Below, in pieces: positions 17,150-26,462 of a DNA stretch of 64,000 nucleotides. Source of the stretch: CBDHCC01 sp965219235 (GTDB lineage: Bacteria; Pseudomonadota; Alphaproteobacteria; Sphingomonadales; Sphingomonadaceae); the NCBI GenBank assembly GCA_965219235.1, contig OZ244721.1:1798001-1862000 (forward strand). The letters are read 5' to 3'. The number at the start of each line of letters is the position of its first letter. The first letter of the stretch is position 1. Under the pieces are notes generated by a model that saw only the letters and a program-made list of their open reading frames with translations, was not told the DNA's origin and did not search any database. The position numbers and the translations under genes were made by a program.

Positions 17150-18652
17150 ATGATCGAACCCCTGCGCCGCATCGTGATCGTCGGCGGCGGCACGGCGGGC
17201 TGGATTGCGGCCGCCATGCTCGCCCGCTTCGTGCCGCGTGCGACCCGGATCGAACTGGTCGAGAGCGACGCGATCGGCACCGTGGGAGTGGGCGAGGCGA
17301 CGATCCCGCAGATCCGGCTGCTGACCGCCGGCCTTGGCCTGGACGAGGACGCGCTGCTGCGCGAGACCCAGGGCACGATCAAGCTGGGGATCGAATTCGT
17401 CGATTGGCTGCGGCCCGGCCACCGCTACATGCACGCCTTCGGGCCGGTCGGACGCGGCCAGGGCGTGACGCCGTTCCATCACCACTGGCTGCGCGGGCGG
17501 GCGCTTGGCGTCGCGGACGATCTCGGTGCGTACAAGCCGACCGAGGTGGCGGCGCGCGCGGGGCGCTTTGCCCGGGCACCGCACGCTCCGGCCTTGGCCT
17601 ATGCCTACCATTTCGACGCGTCGCTGTTCGCGCAGGTCCTGCGCCGCACGGCGGAGGCGGCGGGCGTGACGCGCACCGAGGGGCGCATCGACGGTGTCGC
17701 ACGGGCCGACGATGGCGACATCGCCGCGGTGATGCTGGAGGACGGCCGCCGCGTGGCGGGCGACTTCTTCCTCGACTGTTCGGGCTTCCGGTCGCTGCTG
17801 CTCGGCGAGGCGCTGGGTGTGCCCTACGAGGACTGGACCCGGTGGCTGCCGTGCGACCGGGCCGTGGCGGTGCCGTGCGCCGCGCGCGGCGACCCCGATC
17901 CGTTCACCCGCGCCTCCGCGCGCGAGGCGGGGTGGCAGTGGCGCATCCCGCTGCGGCACCGCACCGGCAATGGTCATGTCTACTCGTCGACACACCTGTC
18001 CGACGACGAGGCGGCGGCGACGCTGCTCGCCAATCTGGACGGCGAGCCGCTCGCCGATCCCCGCGCGCTGTCCTTCACAGCCGGCAAGCGCGCGCGGTTC
18101 TGGGAGCGCAATGTCGTCGCGCTCGGTCTCGCTTCGGGCTTTCTGGAACCGCTGGAGTCCACCAGCATCCACCTTGTCCAGTCGGCGGTGGCACGCCTGC
18201 TGGCGCTGTTCCCGTCCCGGCGCGACGATCCGGCCGCGCGCGATGCCTACAACCTCCAGACCCATTTCGAGTGCGACCGCATCCGTGACTTCCTGGTGCT
18301 GCACTACCACGCCACCCGCCGCGCGGGTGCGTTCTGGGAGGGTTGCCGCGCCACGCCGCTGCCCGATGGCCTAGCCGAAAAGCTGCGCCAGTTCCGCGCC
18401 GGGGGCCGCATCGTCCTCGACAGGGACGAGCTGTTCACCGAGCCCGGCTGGCTGCAGGTCCTGGTCGGACAGGGGATCGAGCCCGCGGCCTGGTCGCCGC
18501 TCGCCGAGGCGATGGAGACGGACGACCTCGCCCGTTTCCTCGCCGCGACCCGCGACGAGATCGCGCAGCAGGTGCGGCGGCTGCCCCCTTACGCCGCCCA
18601 CCTCGCCTCCATCGGCGGGGCCGCATCTCCGGCGCGGACCATCGCGGCATGA
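17150..18652 (+). CDS. Flavin-dependent tryptophan halogenase-family protein (second copy)
   Basis: 500 residues, clearly paralogous to the gene at 12503-14008. The FAD site is GGGTAGW (12-18), the catalytic lysine aligns with Lys78 in GTIKLGIEF, WQWRIP is present, and the PLEST glutamate is kept (FLEPLESTSIH). It is therefore expected to be a competent FAD-dependent halogenase rather than a degenerate relative. The ribosome-binding site is weak. Its stop overlaps the ATG of the GH13 gene as ATGA, so its translation is linked to starch degradation genes. The natural substrate is unknown; modification of an imported aromatic or glycan-linked aromatic compound is speculative. Confidence 0.92.
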   Translation: MIEPLRRIVIVGGGTAGWIAAAMLARFVPRATRIELVESDAIGTVGVGEATIPQIRLLTAGLGLDEDALLRETQGTIKLGIEFVDWLRPGHRYMHAFGPVGRGQGVTPFHHHWLRGRALGVADDLGAYKPTEVAARAGRFARAPHAPALAYAYHFDASLFAQVLRRTAEAAGVTRTEGRIDGVARADDGDIAAVMLEDGRRVAGDFFLDCSGFRSLLLGEALGVPYEDWTRWLPCDRAVAVPCAARGDPDPFTRASAREAGWQWRIPLRHRTGNGHVYSSTHLSDDEAAATLLANLDGEPLADPRALSFTAGKRARFWERNVVALGLASGFLEPLESTSIHLVQSAVARLLALFPSRRDDPAARDAYNLQTHFECDRIRDFLVLHYHATRRAGAFWEGCRATPLPDGLAEKLRQFRAGGRIVLDRDELFTEPGWLQVLVGQGIEPAAWSPLAEAMETDDLARFLAATRDEIAQQVRRLPPYAAHLASIGGAASPARTIAA

Positions 18653-20469
18653 GGCTGCTGCCGTTCCTCACGGGCCTGCTGGCGGCGATCCCCGCCGTGG
18701 CGCAGGATGTCCGGCAGCGCCCACCCGAGGACGAGGTGATCTATTTCGTCCTGCCCGACCGGTTCGACAATGGCGATCCCGGCAACGATCGCGGCGGATT
18801 GAGGGGCGACCGGCTGGCGACCGGGTTCGATCCCACCGACAAGGGGTTCTACCATGGCGGCGATCTCAAGGGACTGATCCGGCGGCTCGACTATCTGCAG
18901 GGGCTGGGCGCGACCGCGATCTGGGTCGGGCCGGTGTTCAGGAACAAGCCGGTGCAGGGACCCCAGGGGCAGGAGTCGGCGGGCTATCACGGCTATTGGA
19001 TCACCGACTTCACCCGGGTCGATCCGCATCTCGGCACCGGCGCCGACTTCCAGGCGCTCGTCGACGCGGCGCATGCGCGCGGCATGAAGGTCTATATGGA
19101 CATCATCGCCAACCACACCGCCGACGTGATCCAGTACAAGGCCTGTCCGGTGCAGGGGTGCGAGTATCGGACCATCGCCGACTACCCCTTCCAGCGGCGC
19201 GGAGGCGTCTCCGGCGCGCCGATCAACCCGGGCTTCGCCGGCGACACCGTGCGCACGGCGGAAAACTTCGCCAGGCTGACCGATCCGTCCTTCGCCTACG
19301 AACCCTATGTGCCGACGGCGGAGAGGACGGTGAAGGTGCCGGCCTGGCTGAACGACCCAATCTGGTATCACAATCGCGGCGACTTCGGCTTGGACGCGGA
19401 GAGCGCGCGCTACGGCGACTTCTCCGGCCTGGACGACCTGGCGACCGAGAACCCGCGCGTGGTGGCCGGCATGATCGCCATCTATGGCGACTGGATCGAC
19501 CGCACCGGCATCGACGGCTTCCGCATCGACACCGCCAAGCACGTGAACCCGGAGTTCTGGCAGGCGTTCGTCCCGGCGATGCTGGCACGGGCAAAGGCGC
19601 GGGGCATCCCGAACTTCCACATCTTCGGCGAGGTCTATTCCGGCGCGCTGGATCCTGGCTATCTGGCGCAGTTCACGCGCCGCGACGGTCTGCCGGCCGT
19701 GCTCGACTTCGCCTTCCAGGTGGCGGCGCGCGACATCGTGACGGGCCGGACGGGAACCGACGTGTTCCGGACATGGATCGACGGCGACATCCTTTACCAG
19801 GGTGGCCCGGCGGCGGCGCGCCGGCTGCCGACCTTCCTCGGCAATCACGACATGGGGCGCATCGGGCACATGGTCGATCAGGCGCTGCCGACGATCCCCG
19901 AGGAGGAGCGGCTGGCCCGCGCGGCGCTCGCCCACGTGCTGCTGATGACCGCGCGCGGCGTGCCGACGATCTACTCGGGCGACGAACAGGGCTTCACCGG
20001 CGACGGCGGCGACCAGGCGGCGCGCGAGGACCTGTTCCCGAGCCGGGTCGCGAGCTACAACGACAATCGCCTGATCGGGTCGCGCGCCACCACCGCGGAC
20101 GCCAATTTCGATCCCAAGCACCCGCTCTACCGGCTGATCGCGGATCTGGCCGGCGTGCGCGCCCGCTTCCCGGCGCTGCGTCGCGGCGCGACCGTCGTCC
20201 GGGCCGCCGAGAACACGCCAGGCCTGCTCGCCTTCTCCCGGACGGAGCCCGGCCAACCGGAGGTGCTGGTCCTGCTCAACAGCGCGGCCGAGCCGATCGT
20301 CCGCAACGTCGGGGTGGAGGTGGCCCACGGACACTGGTCCGGCGCATGGGCGCGGGACGGCTGCCCCGTCGAGGCGGTGGCCCCCGGCACCGTTCGCGTC
20401 ACGCTCCCGCCGCTTGGCTATGCCATATGCGCCTTTTCGCCTTCCTCCGAGGACAATCCCTCTCCATGA
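18649..20469 (+). CDS. Exported GH13 alpha-amylase/cyclomaltodextrinase-like enzyme
   Basis: 606 residues, with a signal peptide (MRLLPFLTGLLAAIPAVAQ). GH13 regions are present: DIIANHT (151-157), GFRIDTAKHVN with nucleophile Asp294, IFGEVY with acid/base Glu328, and FLGNHDM with Asp401. The N-terminus EDEVIYFVLPDRFDNGDP and the region AGYHGYWITDFTRVDPHLGT are typical of exported alpha-amylases and cyclomaltodextrinases. It probably acts in the periplasm or at the surface on maltodextrins supplied by the receptor. The ATG overlaps the halogenase stop and its own stop overlaps the next GH13 gene, giving a tightly coupled trio. Confidence 0.92.
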   Translation: MRLLPFLTGLLAAIPAVAQDVRQRPPEDEVIYFVLPDRFDNGDPGNDRGGLRGDRLATGFDPTDKGFYHGGDLKGLIRRLDYLQGLGATAIWVGPVFRNKPVQGPQGQESAGYHGYWITDFTRVDPHLGTGADFQALVDAAHARGMKVYMDIIANHTADVIQYKACPVQGCEYRTIADYPFQRRGGVSGAPINPGFAGDTVRTAENFARLTDPSFAYEPYVPTAERTVKVPAWLNDPIWYHNRGDFGLDAESARYGDFSGLDDLATENPRVVAGMIAIYGDWIDRTGIDGFRIDTAKHVNPEFWQAFVPAMLARAKARGIPNFHIFGEVYSGALDPGYLAQFTRRDGLPAVLDFAFQVAARDIVTGRTGTDVFRTWIDGDILYQGGPAAARRLPTFLGNHDMGRIGHMVDQALPTIPEEERLARAALAHVLLMTARGVPTIYSGDEQGFTGDGGDQAAREDLFPSRVASYNDNRLIGSRATTADANFDPKHPLYRLIADLAGVRARFPALRRGATVVRAAENTPGLLAFSRTEPGQPEVLVLLNSAAEPIVRNVGVEVAHGHWSGAWARDGCPVEAVAPGTVRVTLPPLGYAICAFSPSSEDNPSP

Positions 20470-22106
20470 CGTCTCATGCACAGGCCCGGACCGAACCCCG
20501 GATCGAGACCGCGCCGGCCCCTTGGTGGAAGGGCGCGGCGATCTATCAGATCTATCCACGCAGCTTCGCCGATTCGAACGCCGACGGAGTGGGAGACCTG
20601 CCGGGCATCACGCGGCATCTGGACCACGTCGCCAGCCTGGGCGTCGACGCGATCTGGCTGTCGCCGTTCTTCCCCTCGCCGATGGCGGATTTCGGCTACG
20701 ACATCTCGGATTATCGGGACGTCGATCCGATCTTCGGCACGCTGGCCGATTTCGACGCTTTGGTGTCTCGCGCACACGAACTGGACCTGCGCGTCGTCAT
20801 CGACCAGGTCTACGTCCACAGTTCGGACGCGCACCCCTGGTTCGCCCAGAGCCGACGGGACCGCGCCAATCCACGGGCGGACTGGTACGTCTGGGCCGAT
20901 GCCAGGCCCGACGGGTCGCCGCCCAGCAACTGGCAGTCGGTGTTCGGCGGCCCCGCTTGGACGTGGGACGCCCGGCGCGGCCAATACTACCTGCACAATT
21001 TTCTGAGTCGACAACCGCAGCTGAACGTCGCCAACCCGGCGGTGCAGGACGCGCTCCTGGAGGTGGCGCGCTTCTGGCTCGAGCGCGGGGTCGACGGCTT
21101 CCGCATCGACGCGATCAACTTCGCGATGCACGATCCCGCGCTGAGCGACAATCCGCCCGCGCCCGACGACGGCCGGCCCCGGACCAGGCCGTTCGATTAT
21201 CAGCGCCACATCCACAACCAGTCACAGCCGGGCATTCCGCTGTTCCTGGAGCGGTTGCGCGCGCTGTTGGACGGCTACGGCGCGACGTTCAGCGTGGCGG
21301 AGGTCGGCGGCGACGAGGCCGAGGCCGAGATGAAGGCGTTCACGCGCGGCGAGGATCGTCTCAACACCGCCTACGGCTTCGACTTCCTCTACGCCGACAG
21401 CCTGACTCCGGCGCGGGTCGCGCAGGCGATGTCGCGCTGGCCCGACGCGTCGGGCGTAGGCTGGCCGAGCTGGGCGTTCGAGAACCACGACGCGCCGCGC
21501 GCCATCTCGCGCTGGGCCGCGCCCGCCGATCGCGAAGCCTTCGCGCGCCTGAAGATGCTGCTGCTCGCCTGCCTGCGCGGCAACATCTTCCTTTATTACG
21601 GCGAGGAGCTGGGTCTGACCCAGGTCGAAATCGCGCCCGATCAGCTGCGCGATCCCGAGGCGATCGCCAATTGGCCGCTGACCCTGTCGCGCGACGGCGC
21701 GCGCACGCCGATGCCCTGGATCTCGGATGCGCCACAACTGGGCTTTTCCATCGCCGATCCTTGGCTGCCGATCGGACCGGATCACGCCGGATTGGCGGTC
21801 GACCGGCAGGAGGCGGAGCCCGGCTCCCTCCTGCGGCTGACGCGCAGACTGTTGGCGCTGCGCAGGGCCGAACCGGCGCTGCGGCTGGGCGCGATGGAGA
21901 TCGTCGAAGCGAGCGACACGCTGCTGGTGTTCGCGCGGGCTCAGGGTGGCCAGCGCTTGCTGTGCGCTTTCAATTTCGACGATGCGCCGATTGAGTGGAC
22001 CGCGCCCGGCAGGCCCGTGGCGGCGGTCAATGACGCCGAGCCGGGTCTGCTGCCGCCGAAGAGTGGACTGATCGTCCGTGTCGGGTTCGAAGGGGAAGAA
22101 ATGTGA
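20466..22106 (+). CDS. Cytoplasmic GH13 alpha-glucosidase
   Basis: 546 residues without a signal peptide. Motifs: WWKGAAIYQIYPRSFADSNADGVGD at the start, as in oligo-1,6- and alpha-glucosidases; DQVYVHSSDAHPWF as region I, where the usual Asn before His is Val; GFRIDAINF with nucleophile Asp215; SVAEVGG with Glu279; and FENHDAPR with Asp342. LSRDGARTPMPW near the C-terminal part is also typical. It should release glucose from the non-reducing ends of maltose and maltodextrins after uptake. The ATG overlaps the upstream stop. It is the last gene of the plus arm. Start chosen at the overlap because the preceding in-frame residues belong to the upstream amylase gene. Confidence 0.93.
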   Translation: MTSHAQARTEPRIETAPAPWWKGAAIYQIYPRSFADSNADGVGDLPGITRHLDHVASLGVDAIWLSPFFPSPMADFGYDISDYRDVDPIFGTLADFDALVSRAHELDLRVVIDQVYVHSSDAHPWFAQSRRDRANPRADWYVWADARPDGSPPSNWQSVFGGPAWTWDARRGQYYLHNFLSRQPQLNVANPAVQDALLEVARFWLERGVDGFRIDAINFAMHDPALSDNPPAPDDGRPRTRPFDYQRHIHNQSQPGIPLFLERLRALLDGYGATFSVAEVGGDEAEAEMKAFTRGEDRLNTAYGFDFLYADSLTPARVAQAMSRWPDASGVGWPSWAFENHDAPRAISRWAAPADREAFARLKMLLLACLRGNIFLYYGEELGLTQVEIAPDQLRDPEAIANWPLTLSRDGARTPMPWISDAPQLGFSIADPWLPIGPDHAGLAVDRQEAEPGSLLRLTRRLLALRRAEPALRLGAMEIVEASDTLLVFARAQGGQRLLCAFNFDDAPIEWTAPGRPVAAVNDAEPGLLPPKSGLIVRVGFEGEEM

Positions 22107-22265
22107 CGGTGCCACGCAGTCTGTTTGCGGCGGCGGAGCCGTCGTGGACAGGAACGTCTCGTTTTTGGCGGTGGTCATCGGCCCGCTCCTGTGCAGTCGG
22201 CGCAAGTCCCGTTCCGCCGCCAACACTTTGCAAAACCGCATGTGCTCCTCAACTCGTGACCGCCC

Positions 22266-22868
22266 CTACAGCCACCCCTTGTCGCGCGCGATCCGCCCCG
22301 CCTCCAGCCGGTTGGCGGCGTCGAGCTTGCCGCACGCCTCCGACAGATAGTTGCGCACGGTGCCGGGCGACAGCGCCAGCGATCGCGCGATCTCCTTGTT
22401 CGACCGGCCCTCGGCGGCCAGGCGCAGGACGGCGCGTTCGCGGTCGGTCAGCGGGTCGGCCTCGGCGTCCCAGGCGCGCTCCGCCAGCTCGGGCGCGATC
22501 GAGCGGCCGCCGGCCGCCACCTGGCGCACCGCCTCGGCCAGCCGGTCGGGCGGGCTGTCCTTGAGCAGATAGCCGCTCACTCCGGCGTCGAGCGCGCGGC
22601 GGAGATAGCCGGCGCGGCCGAAGGTGGTGACGATGACCACCGCCGTGGCACCGTCGTCCCTCAGCGCGGCGGCCACCTCCAACCCCGTCAGGCCGGGCAT
22701 CTCGATGTCGGAGACCAGCACGTCGGGGGTCAGCTCGCGCACCATCGCCAGCGCCGCCTCGCCATCGGGGGCGCGCCCGACGACGGCGAGGTCGGGTTCG
22801 AGGTCGAGCAGCGTCGCGAGTGCGCCCAGCACCAGCGCCTGGTCCTCGGCGACGACGATGCGGATCAT
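22266..22868 (-). CDS. NarL/DesR-type response regulator
   Basis: 200 residues. The receiver domain has the acidic pair Glu8-Asp9, phospho-acceptor Asp54 in LVSDIEMPG and the conserved Lys in GYLLKDSP. The C-terminal LuxR-type helix-turn-helix reads LTDRERAVLRLAAEGRSNKEIARSLALSPGTVRNYLSEACGKL. Its ATG overlaps the stop of the histidine kinase upstream (ATGA). Together they resemble the DesK/DesR class of two-component systems that often control an adjacent ABC-2 exporter, here the genes at 23994-26000. Confidence 0.93.
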   Translation of the reverse strand: MIRIVVAEDQALVLGALATLLDLEPDLAVVGRAPDGEAALAMVRELTPDVLVSDIEMPGLTGLEVAAALRDDGATAVVIVTTFGRAGYLRRALDAGVSGYLLKDSPPDRLAEAVRQVAAGGRSIAPELAERAWDAEADPLTDRERAVLRLAAEGRSNKEIARSLALSPGTVRNYLSEACGKLDAANRLEAGRIARDKGWL

Positions 22869-23962
22869 GCGGGGACGATCGGCAGCACCGCGAGCACACG
22901 GGTGCCGGGCCGATCGCCCTCCACGCGCAGCGATCCGCCGGCGGCGGCCAGCCGCGCTCTCATGCCCGTGAGGCCGGCGCCCTCGCGGAAACTGCCGCCG
23001 GCACCATTGTCCTCCACCGTCAGCCGCGCCTCCGAATCCCTGTTCTCCACCGCGATGTGGCAGCGGCCCGCCTCCGAATGGCGCAGCACGTTGGTGACCG
23101 CCTCGCGCAAGGCCATCCCCAGCACCGCCCCGTGCTCGCCCTCCGGCAGCGTCTCCGCATCGGTGGTCGTCGCGATCCCGGCGGCGGCGAGCGCCGTGCG
23201 GGACTGGTCGAGTTCGCGCGCGAAGCTCGCGCCAGTCATGCCGCTCACCGCCGCGCGCACCTGCGCCAGCCCGTCGCGCGCCGCCTGCGCCACGTCGTGC
23301 ATCTCGGCCCTCGCCCGGTCGGGATCGGTCGGCGTGAGACGCGCGGCCAGTTCCGCCTTCAGCGACACCAAGGTCAGCGTCCGACCGAGGAGATCGTGCA
23401 GGTCGCGCGCGATCCGCTCGCGCTCGGCGGTGCGGCTCAGCCGGCGGACCTCGTCCTGCGCAGCCAAGAGCGCGCGGTGCTGGTCGTCGATCTTGATGCG
23501 CGACACGGTGCCGACCCCGACCATCACGGCGAGCACCATGCCGACGGTCCAGAAGAACCACGGCTGGCGGGTCGCCAGCGCGAAGACGACCATCGCGACG
23601 CCGAATGCGATCACGGTGAGGGTCGCGCGGCGGGCGGGCCTGAGCTGCCCCGCCATCGCGCAGGCATAGACCGACACGACGCTCCAGCTGCCGCCCGCAA
23701 AGGCCAGCGCGAAGGAGATGAGCAGCACCAGGGTCGCCGAGGCCAGCAGCGTGCGCCCCTGCATGTAGGAGCCGATCAGGTAGACCGGCAGGAACACGGC
23801 CAACCCGACCGCCCCACCGATCAGCTGCGCCGTCGAGGGGCCGGGGCCAAGCCACGGCAGCACGAACAGCGGCAGGTAGATCAGCCACGGCCACGGCCCG
23901 CGCATGTCGACCAGCCGCCGCCAGCCGGTCGCGCCCTCCGTCCCGGATGCCGGATCGCTCAT
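22865..23962 (-). CDS. DesK-like sensor histidine kinase
   Basis: 365 residues from the ATG at 23962; a longer frame upstream is Arg/Pro-rich and overlaps the permease gene, so it is rejected. Five or six hydrophobic segments occupy residues 25-155. They are followed by the HisKA_3 dimerisation motif RERIARDLHDLLGRTL with phospho-acceptor His189, and an HATPase domain with LREAVTNVLRHSEA (N box), VEDNGAGG and GLTGMRARL. The stimulus is unknown; membrane-embedded sensors of this class respond to membrane state or antimicrobial stress. It lies directly downstream of the ABC exporter genes and is coupled to the response regulator. Confidence 0.92.
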   Translation of the reverse strand: MSDPASGTEGATGWRRLVDMRGPWPWLIYLPLFVLPWLGPGPSTAQLIGGAVGLAVFLPVYLIGSYMQGRTLLASATLVLLISFALAFAGGSWSVVSVYACAMAGQLRPARRATLTVIAFGVAMVVFALATRQPWFFWTVGMVLAVMVGVGTVSRIKIDDQHRALLAAQDEVRRLSRTAERERIARDLHDLLGRTLTLVSLKAELAARLTPTDPDRARAEMHDVAQAARDGLAQVRAAVSGMTGASFARELDQSRTALAAAGIATTTDAETLPEGEHGAVLGMALREAVTNVLRHSEAGRCHIAVENRDSEARLTVEDNGAGGSFREGAGLTGMRARLAAAGGSLRVEGDRPGTRVLAVLPIVPA

Positions 23963-23993
23963 CGCGCGGTGTTCGGCCGCACGGCTCCGCCGG

Positions 23994-24746
23994 TCAAGCG
24001 GCGCTGCGCCGCCAGCCCGCCCAGGCCCAGGCGAGCGCGGCCAGCGTGAGCGCGGCCAGCGCACCCGCATGGACCCAGCCGGAGCCCGGCCGGGGGAAGC
24101 CCGCCGCCGACAATGCCAGCTCGCCCAGGTGATAGGACGGCATGACCCAGGCGAGCGACCGCATCCAGCCGGGCAGGCTCGTAATCGGCATCCACAGCCC
24201 GCCCACCACGGCCAGCGTCAGGAACAGCGCGTTGGCCGCGCCCACCGCCCCCTTCGACCCCAGCCGCATCCCCAGGCCGAAGCCGATCAGCGCGAAGGGG
24301 ACCGACGAGGCGAGATGGAGCGCGATCATCATCGCCCAGCGCTCCGCGGGCAGCCGCGCGCCGCCGTAGACGCCGAGCGCATAGATGAGCGCCAGCGCCG
24401 CCGCGGTGACGCCGAGCGCGGCCACCAGCTTGGCCGCGACATAGGCTCCGGCTGGCAGCGGCGAGACCCGCTTGAGCTCGATCAGATTGGTCTCGCGCTC
24501 GATCGCCACCCCCGCGCCGAACCCGAACAGCGCCGGCCCGATGGCCGCGAACACGCCGAAGGTGGCGAGCGCGTAGGTGGTCGTCTCCACGTCCCCCTTG
24601 CTCATCGCGACCGCGAACAGGCCGTAGAAGGCGGCCGGCGTCAGCACGGTCGGGATCATGAACTGGGGCAGGCGCACGGACTTGCGGATCTCGGCCACGC
24701 TCTCGCGGGCGTAGAGGCCGAGGAGGGGGGCGGTGGCGGTGGTCAT
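23994..24746 (-). CDS. ABC-2 type transporter permease
   Basis: 250 residues from the ATG at 24746, preceded by AAGGACC. Six hydrophobic segments fit an ABC-2 permease, with RETNLIELKRVSPLPAGAYVAAKL in the cytoplasmic loop and a closing pattern PITSLPGWMRSLAWVMPSYHLGELAL that is diagnostic of this family. It pairs with the ATPase at 25092-26000, though 345 bases of repeats lie between the two. The substrate is probably a drug, lipid or peptide exported under control of the two-component pair downstream. Confidence 0.92.
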   Translation of the reverse strand: MTTATAPLLGLYARESVAEIRKSVRLPQFMIPTVLTPAAFYGLFAVAMSKGDVETTTYALATFGVFAAIGPALFGFGAGVAIERETNLIELKRVSPLPAGAYVAAKLVAALGVTAAALALIYALGVYGGARLPAERWAMMIALHLASSVPFALIGFGLGMRLGSKGAVGAANALFLTLAVVGGLWMPITSLPGWMRSLAWVMPSYHLGELALSAAGFPRPGSGWVHAGALAALTLAALAWAWAGWRRSAA

Positions 24747-25091
24747 GGGATGGGGTCCTTTATCAAGGGGGTGGAGGCAAGAAAGCCCCTCGCCTTCAGG
24801 GGAGGGGTTGGGGTGGGGAGGTGCGCCAGGACGGAGGGGCGGGCACCGTGTGGTGTCTCGGCACGAAGAAACCCCTCCACCGCCTCGCGGCCCCCCTCCC
24901 CTGCAAAGGCAGGGGAGGAACAGAAGTGAGTTCCTCCCCGGCACGGGGAGGTGGCGCGAGCGAAGCTCGTGACGGAGGGGCTTGCCGAGGCTGATCGGCG
25001 GGTATCGGCTGTCCCGACGCACCTTGGGCGAACCCCTCCACCATGCTGCGCATGGTCCCCCTCCCCGTGCCGGGGAGGAATGCCAGGCCCC
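24747..25091. repeat. Repeat-filled gap between ABC ATPase and permease genes
   Basis: The 345 bases hold no gene. They contain a palindrome CCTCCCCTGC/GCAGGGGAGG at 24895-24918 and a larger element at about 24930-25082. The larger element begins with TTCCTCCCCGGCACGGGGAG and ends with its inverse CTCCCCGTGCCGGGGAGGAA. Its first 60 bases recur almost unchanged at 33444-33505. A transcript from ATPase to permease would have to cross several hairpins. Confidence 0.8.
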
Positions 25092-26000
25092 TCACGCCGC
25101 CACCTTCACCGGAACATGGCTCAGGCCCGCCAGCGCGTCCTCGAGCGTGGCGGCGGCGATGGTCAGGTCGGCGACGCGCGGATCGGCGGCCAGCAGCGCG
25201 CGCACGGTGGCGACCGCGTCGGCGGAGTGGAGCGTGCTGCTGGCGCCCTGCCGCTCCGCATCGCGCACGGCGGGGAGCGCGCGCAGCGCGTCGAGCCCGA
25301 GCGCGGTGCGGCAGCGGATGGTGCTGCCCGCGACCCGTGCCTTGATCGCGGCGGGCTTCGCGTCGGCGACGATGCATCCGCCGTCGATCACCACGATCCG
25401 GTCGGCGAGCGCGTCGGCCTCCTCCAGATAATGCGTCGTCAGCAGCACCGCCGCGCCGCCGTCGGCCTCGCCGCGCACGGTCGCCCAGAGCTGGCGGCGC
25501 GCCTCGTGGTCCAGCCCGGTGGTGGGCTCGTCGAGCACCAGGAGGTCGGGCCGGCCGCAGATCGCCAGCGCATATTGAAGGCGGCGCGACTGGCCGCCCG
25601 ACAGCTGCCCGGCGCGGCGGCGCTCCAGCCCGGCCAGCCCGGCCATGGCGATGGTCTCGGCCACCGGGCGGGCGTCGGGGTAGTAGCCGGACTGAAGCCG
25701 GACCAGCTCCTCGACGGTCAGCACGTCGGGCAGGCCGGCGCTCTGCAGCATCACGCCCATGCGCGCGCGGGCGGCCGGTCGGCGCGGGTCGAGGCCGAAC
25801 AGCTCGACCGAGCCGCCGTCCGCCGCCAGCCGCCCGATCAGCACGCCGACGCTGGTCGTCTTGCCCGCCCCGTTGGGGCCGAGCAGCGCCGTCACCTCGC
25901 CCGGCCGCACGTCGAGGTCGAGGCGGTCGAGCACGGGCCGGCCGCCCAGCCGCTTGGTGACGGATCGGAGGCGGGCGACGGGGGTCAGGGTGTTGGTCAT
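25092..26000 (-). CDS. ABC transporter ATP-binding protein (drug/lipid exporter type)
   Basis: 302 residues. Walker A GPNGAGKT (41-48), signature LSGGQ (133-137), Walker B LLVLDEP (153-159) and the switch histidine in LLTTHYLEEAD are all present. A C-terminal extension of about 80 residues after the ATPase core is common in DrrA/CcmA-type exporters. It pairs with the permease at 23994-24746. It is the first gene of the exporter plus two-component cluster on the minus strand. Confidence 0.93.
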   Translation of the reverse strand: MTNTLTPVARLRSVTKRLGGRPVLDRLDLDVRPGEVTALLGPNGAGKTTSVGVLIGRLAADGGSVELFGLDPRRPAARARMGVMLQSAGLPDVLTVEELVRLQSGYYPDARPVAETIAMAGLAGLERRRAGQLSGGQSRRLQYALAICGRPDLLVLDEPTTGLDHEARRQLWATVRGEADGGAAVLLTTHYLEEADALADRIVVIDGGCIVADAKPAAIKARVAGSTIRCRTALGLDALRALPAVRDAERQGASSTLHSADAVATVRALLAADPRVADLTIAAATLEDALAGLSHVPVKVAA

Positions 26001-26462
26001 CGGGGGCTCCGTTGAATTGCGGGGGCCAGGATGGCGGCACGCGGCGGGGCGCGTCAGTGCCGGGTGTCACGGGTCGGGGGTGACGGATGTCACTGTGGGG
26101 GAGGGGATGGCGAGGGTAGGAGGGGGGATGACGTTGCGGTCTGTCGGCAAGGGTGCGCTCCCGAAACTCCCCTCCCTGCTCGCAGGGAGGGGCTGGGGGT
26201 GGGTGCGACACGGCGTCAGCCGGGGAGCTTGGGGACCGGCCAAGCGCCCCGCGAGGCATCGAGCCTCGCGCGCCGCAACCCACCCCCGCCCCCTCCCTTT
26301 CAGGGAGCGGAGGACATCCGCTCCTTGCCCGATCCCGCCGTTCAAAATGAAGAACGAGGGTTCGACGGGCTCCGCCATGCGTCCTTCGACAGGCTCAGGA
26401 CGAGCGGATTTTTTGGGCCGCCAACATCGTCGTGCAACCGCTATCAACGAAAGGACACCCCC
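26001..26462. repeat. 462-base gap with a hairpin-forming repeat element and a TTCGACAGGCTC arm
   Basis: This lies between the divergent ABC ATPase and hydrolase genes. An inverted repeat spans 26170-26312: one arm contains AGGGAGGGGCTGGGGGTGGG and the other ACCCACCCCCGCCCCCTCCC. It belongs to the same family as 38448-38582. A single TTCGACAGGCTCAGGACGAG arm is at 26381-26408. The rest shows no gene; the promoters of both divergent genes should lie at its edges. Confidence 0.75.

Noticed and set aside
24747..25091. CRISPR-like array
   Set aside because: The repeats are inverted and irregular in spacing, with no direct repeats of constant length and no cas genes.
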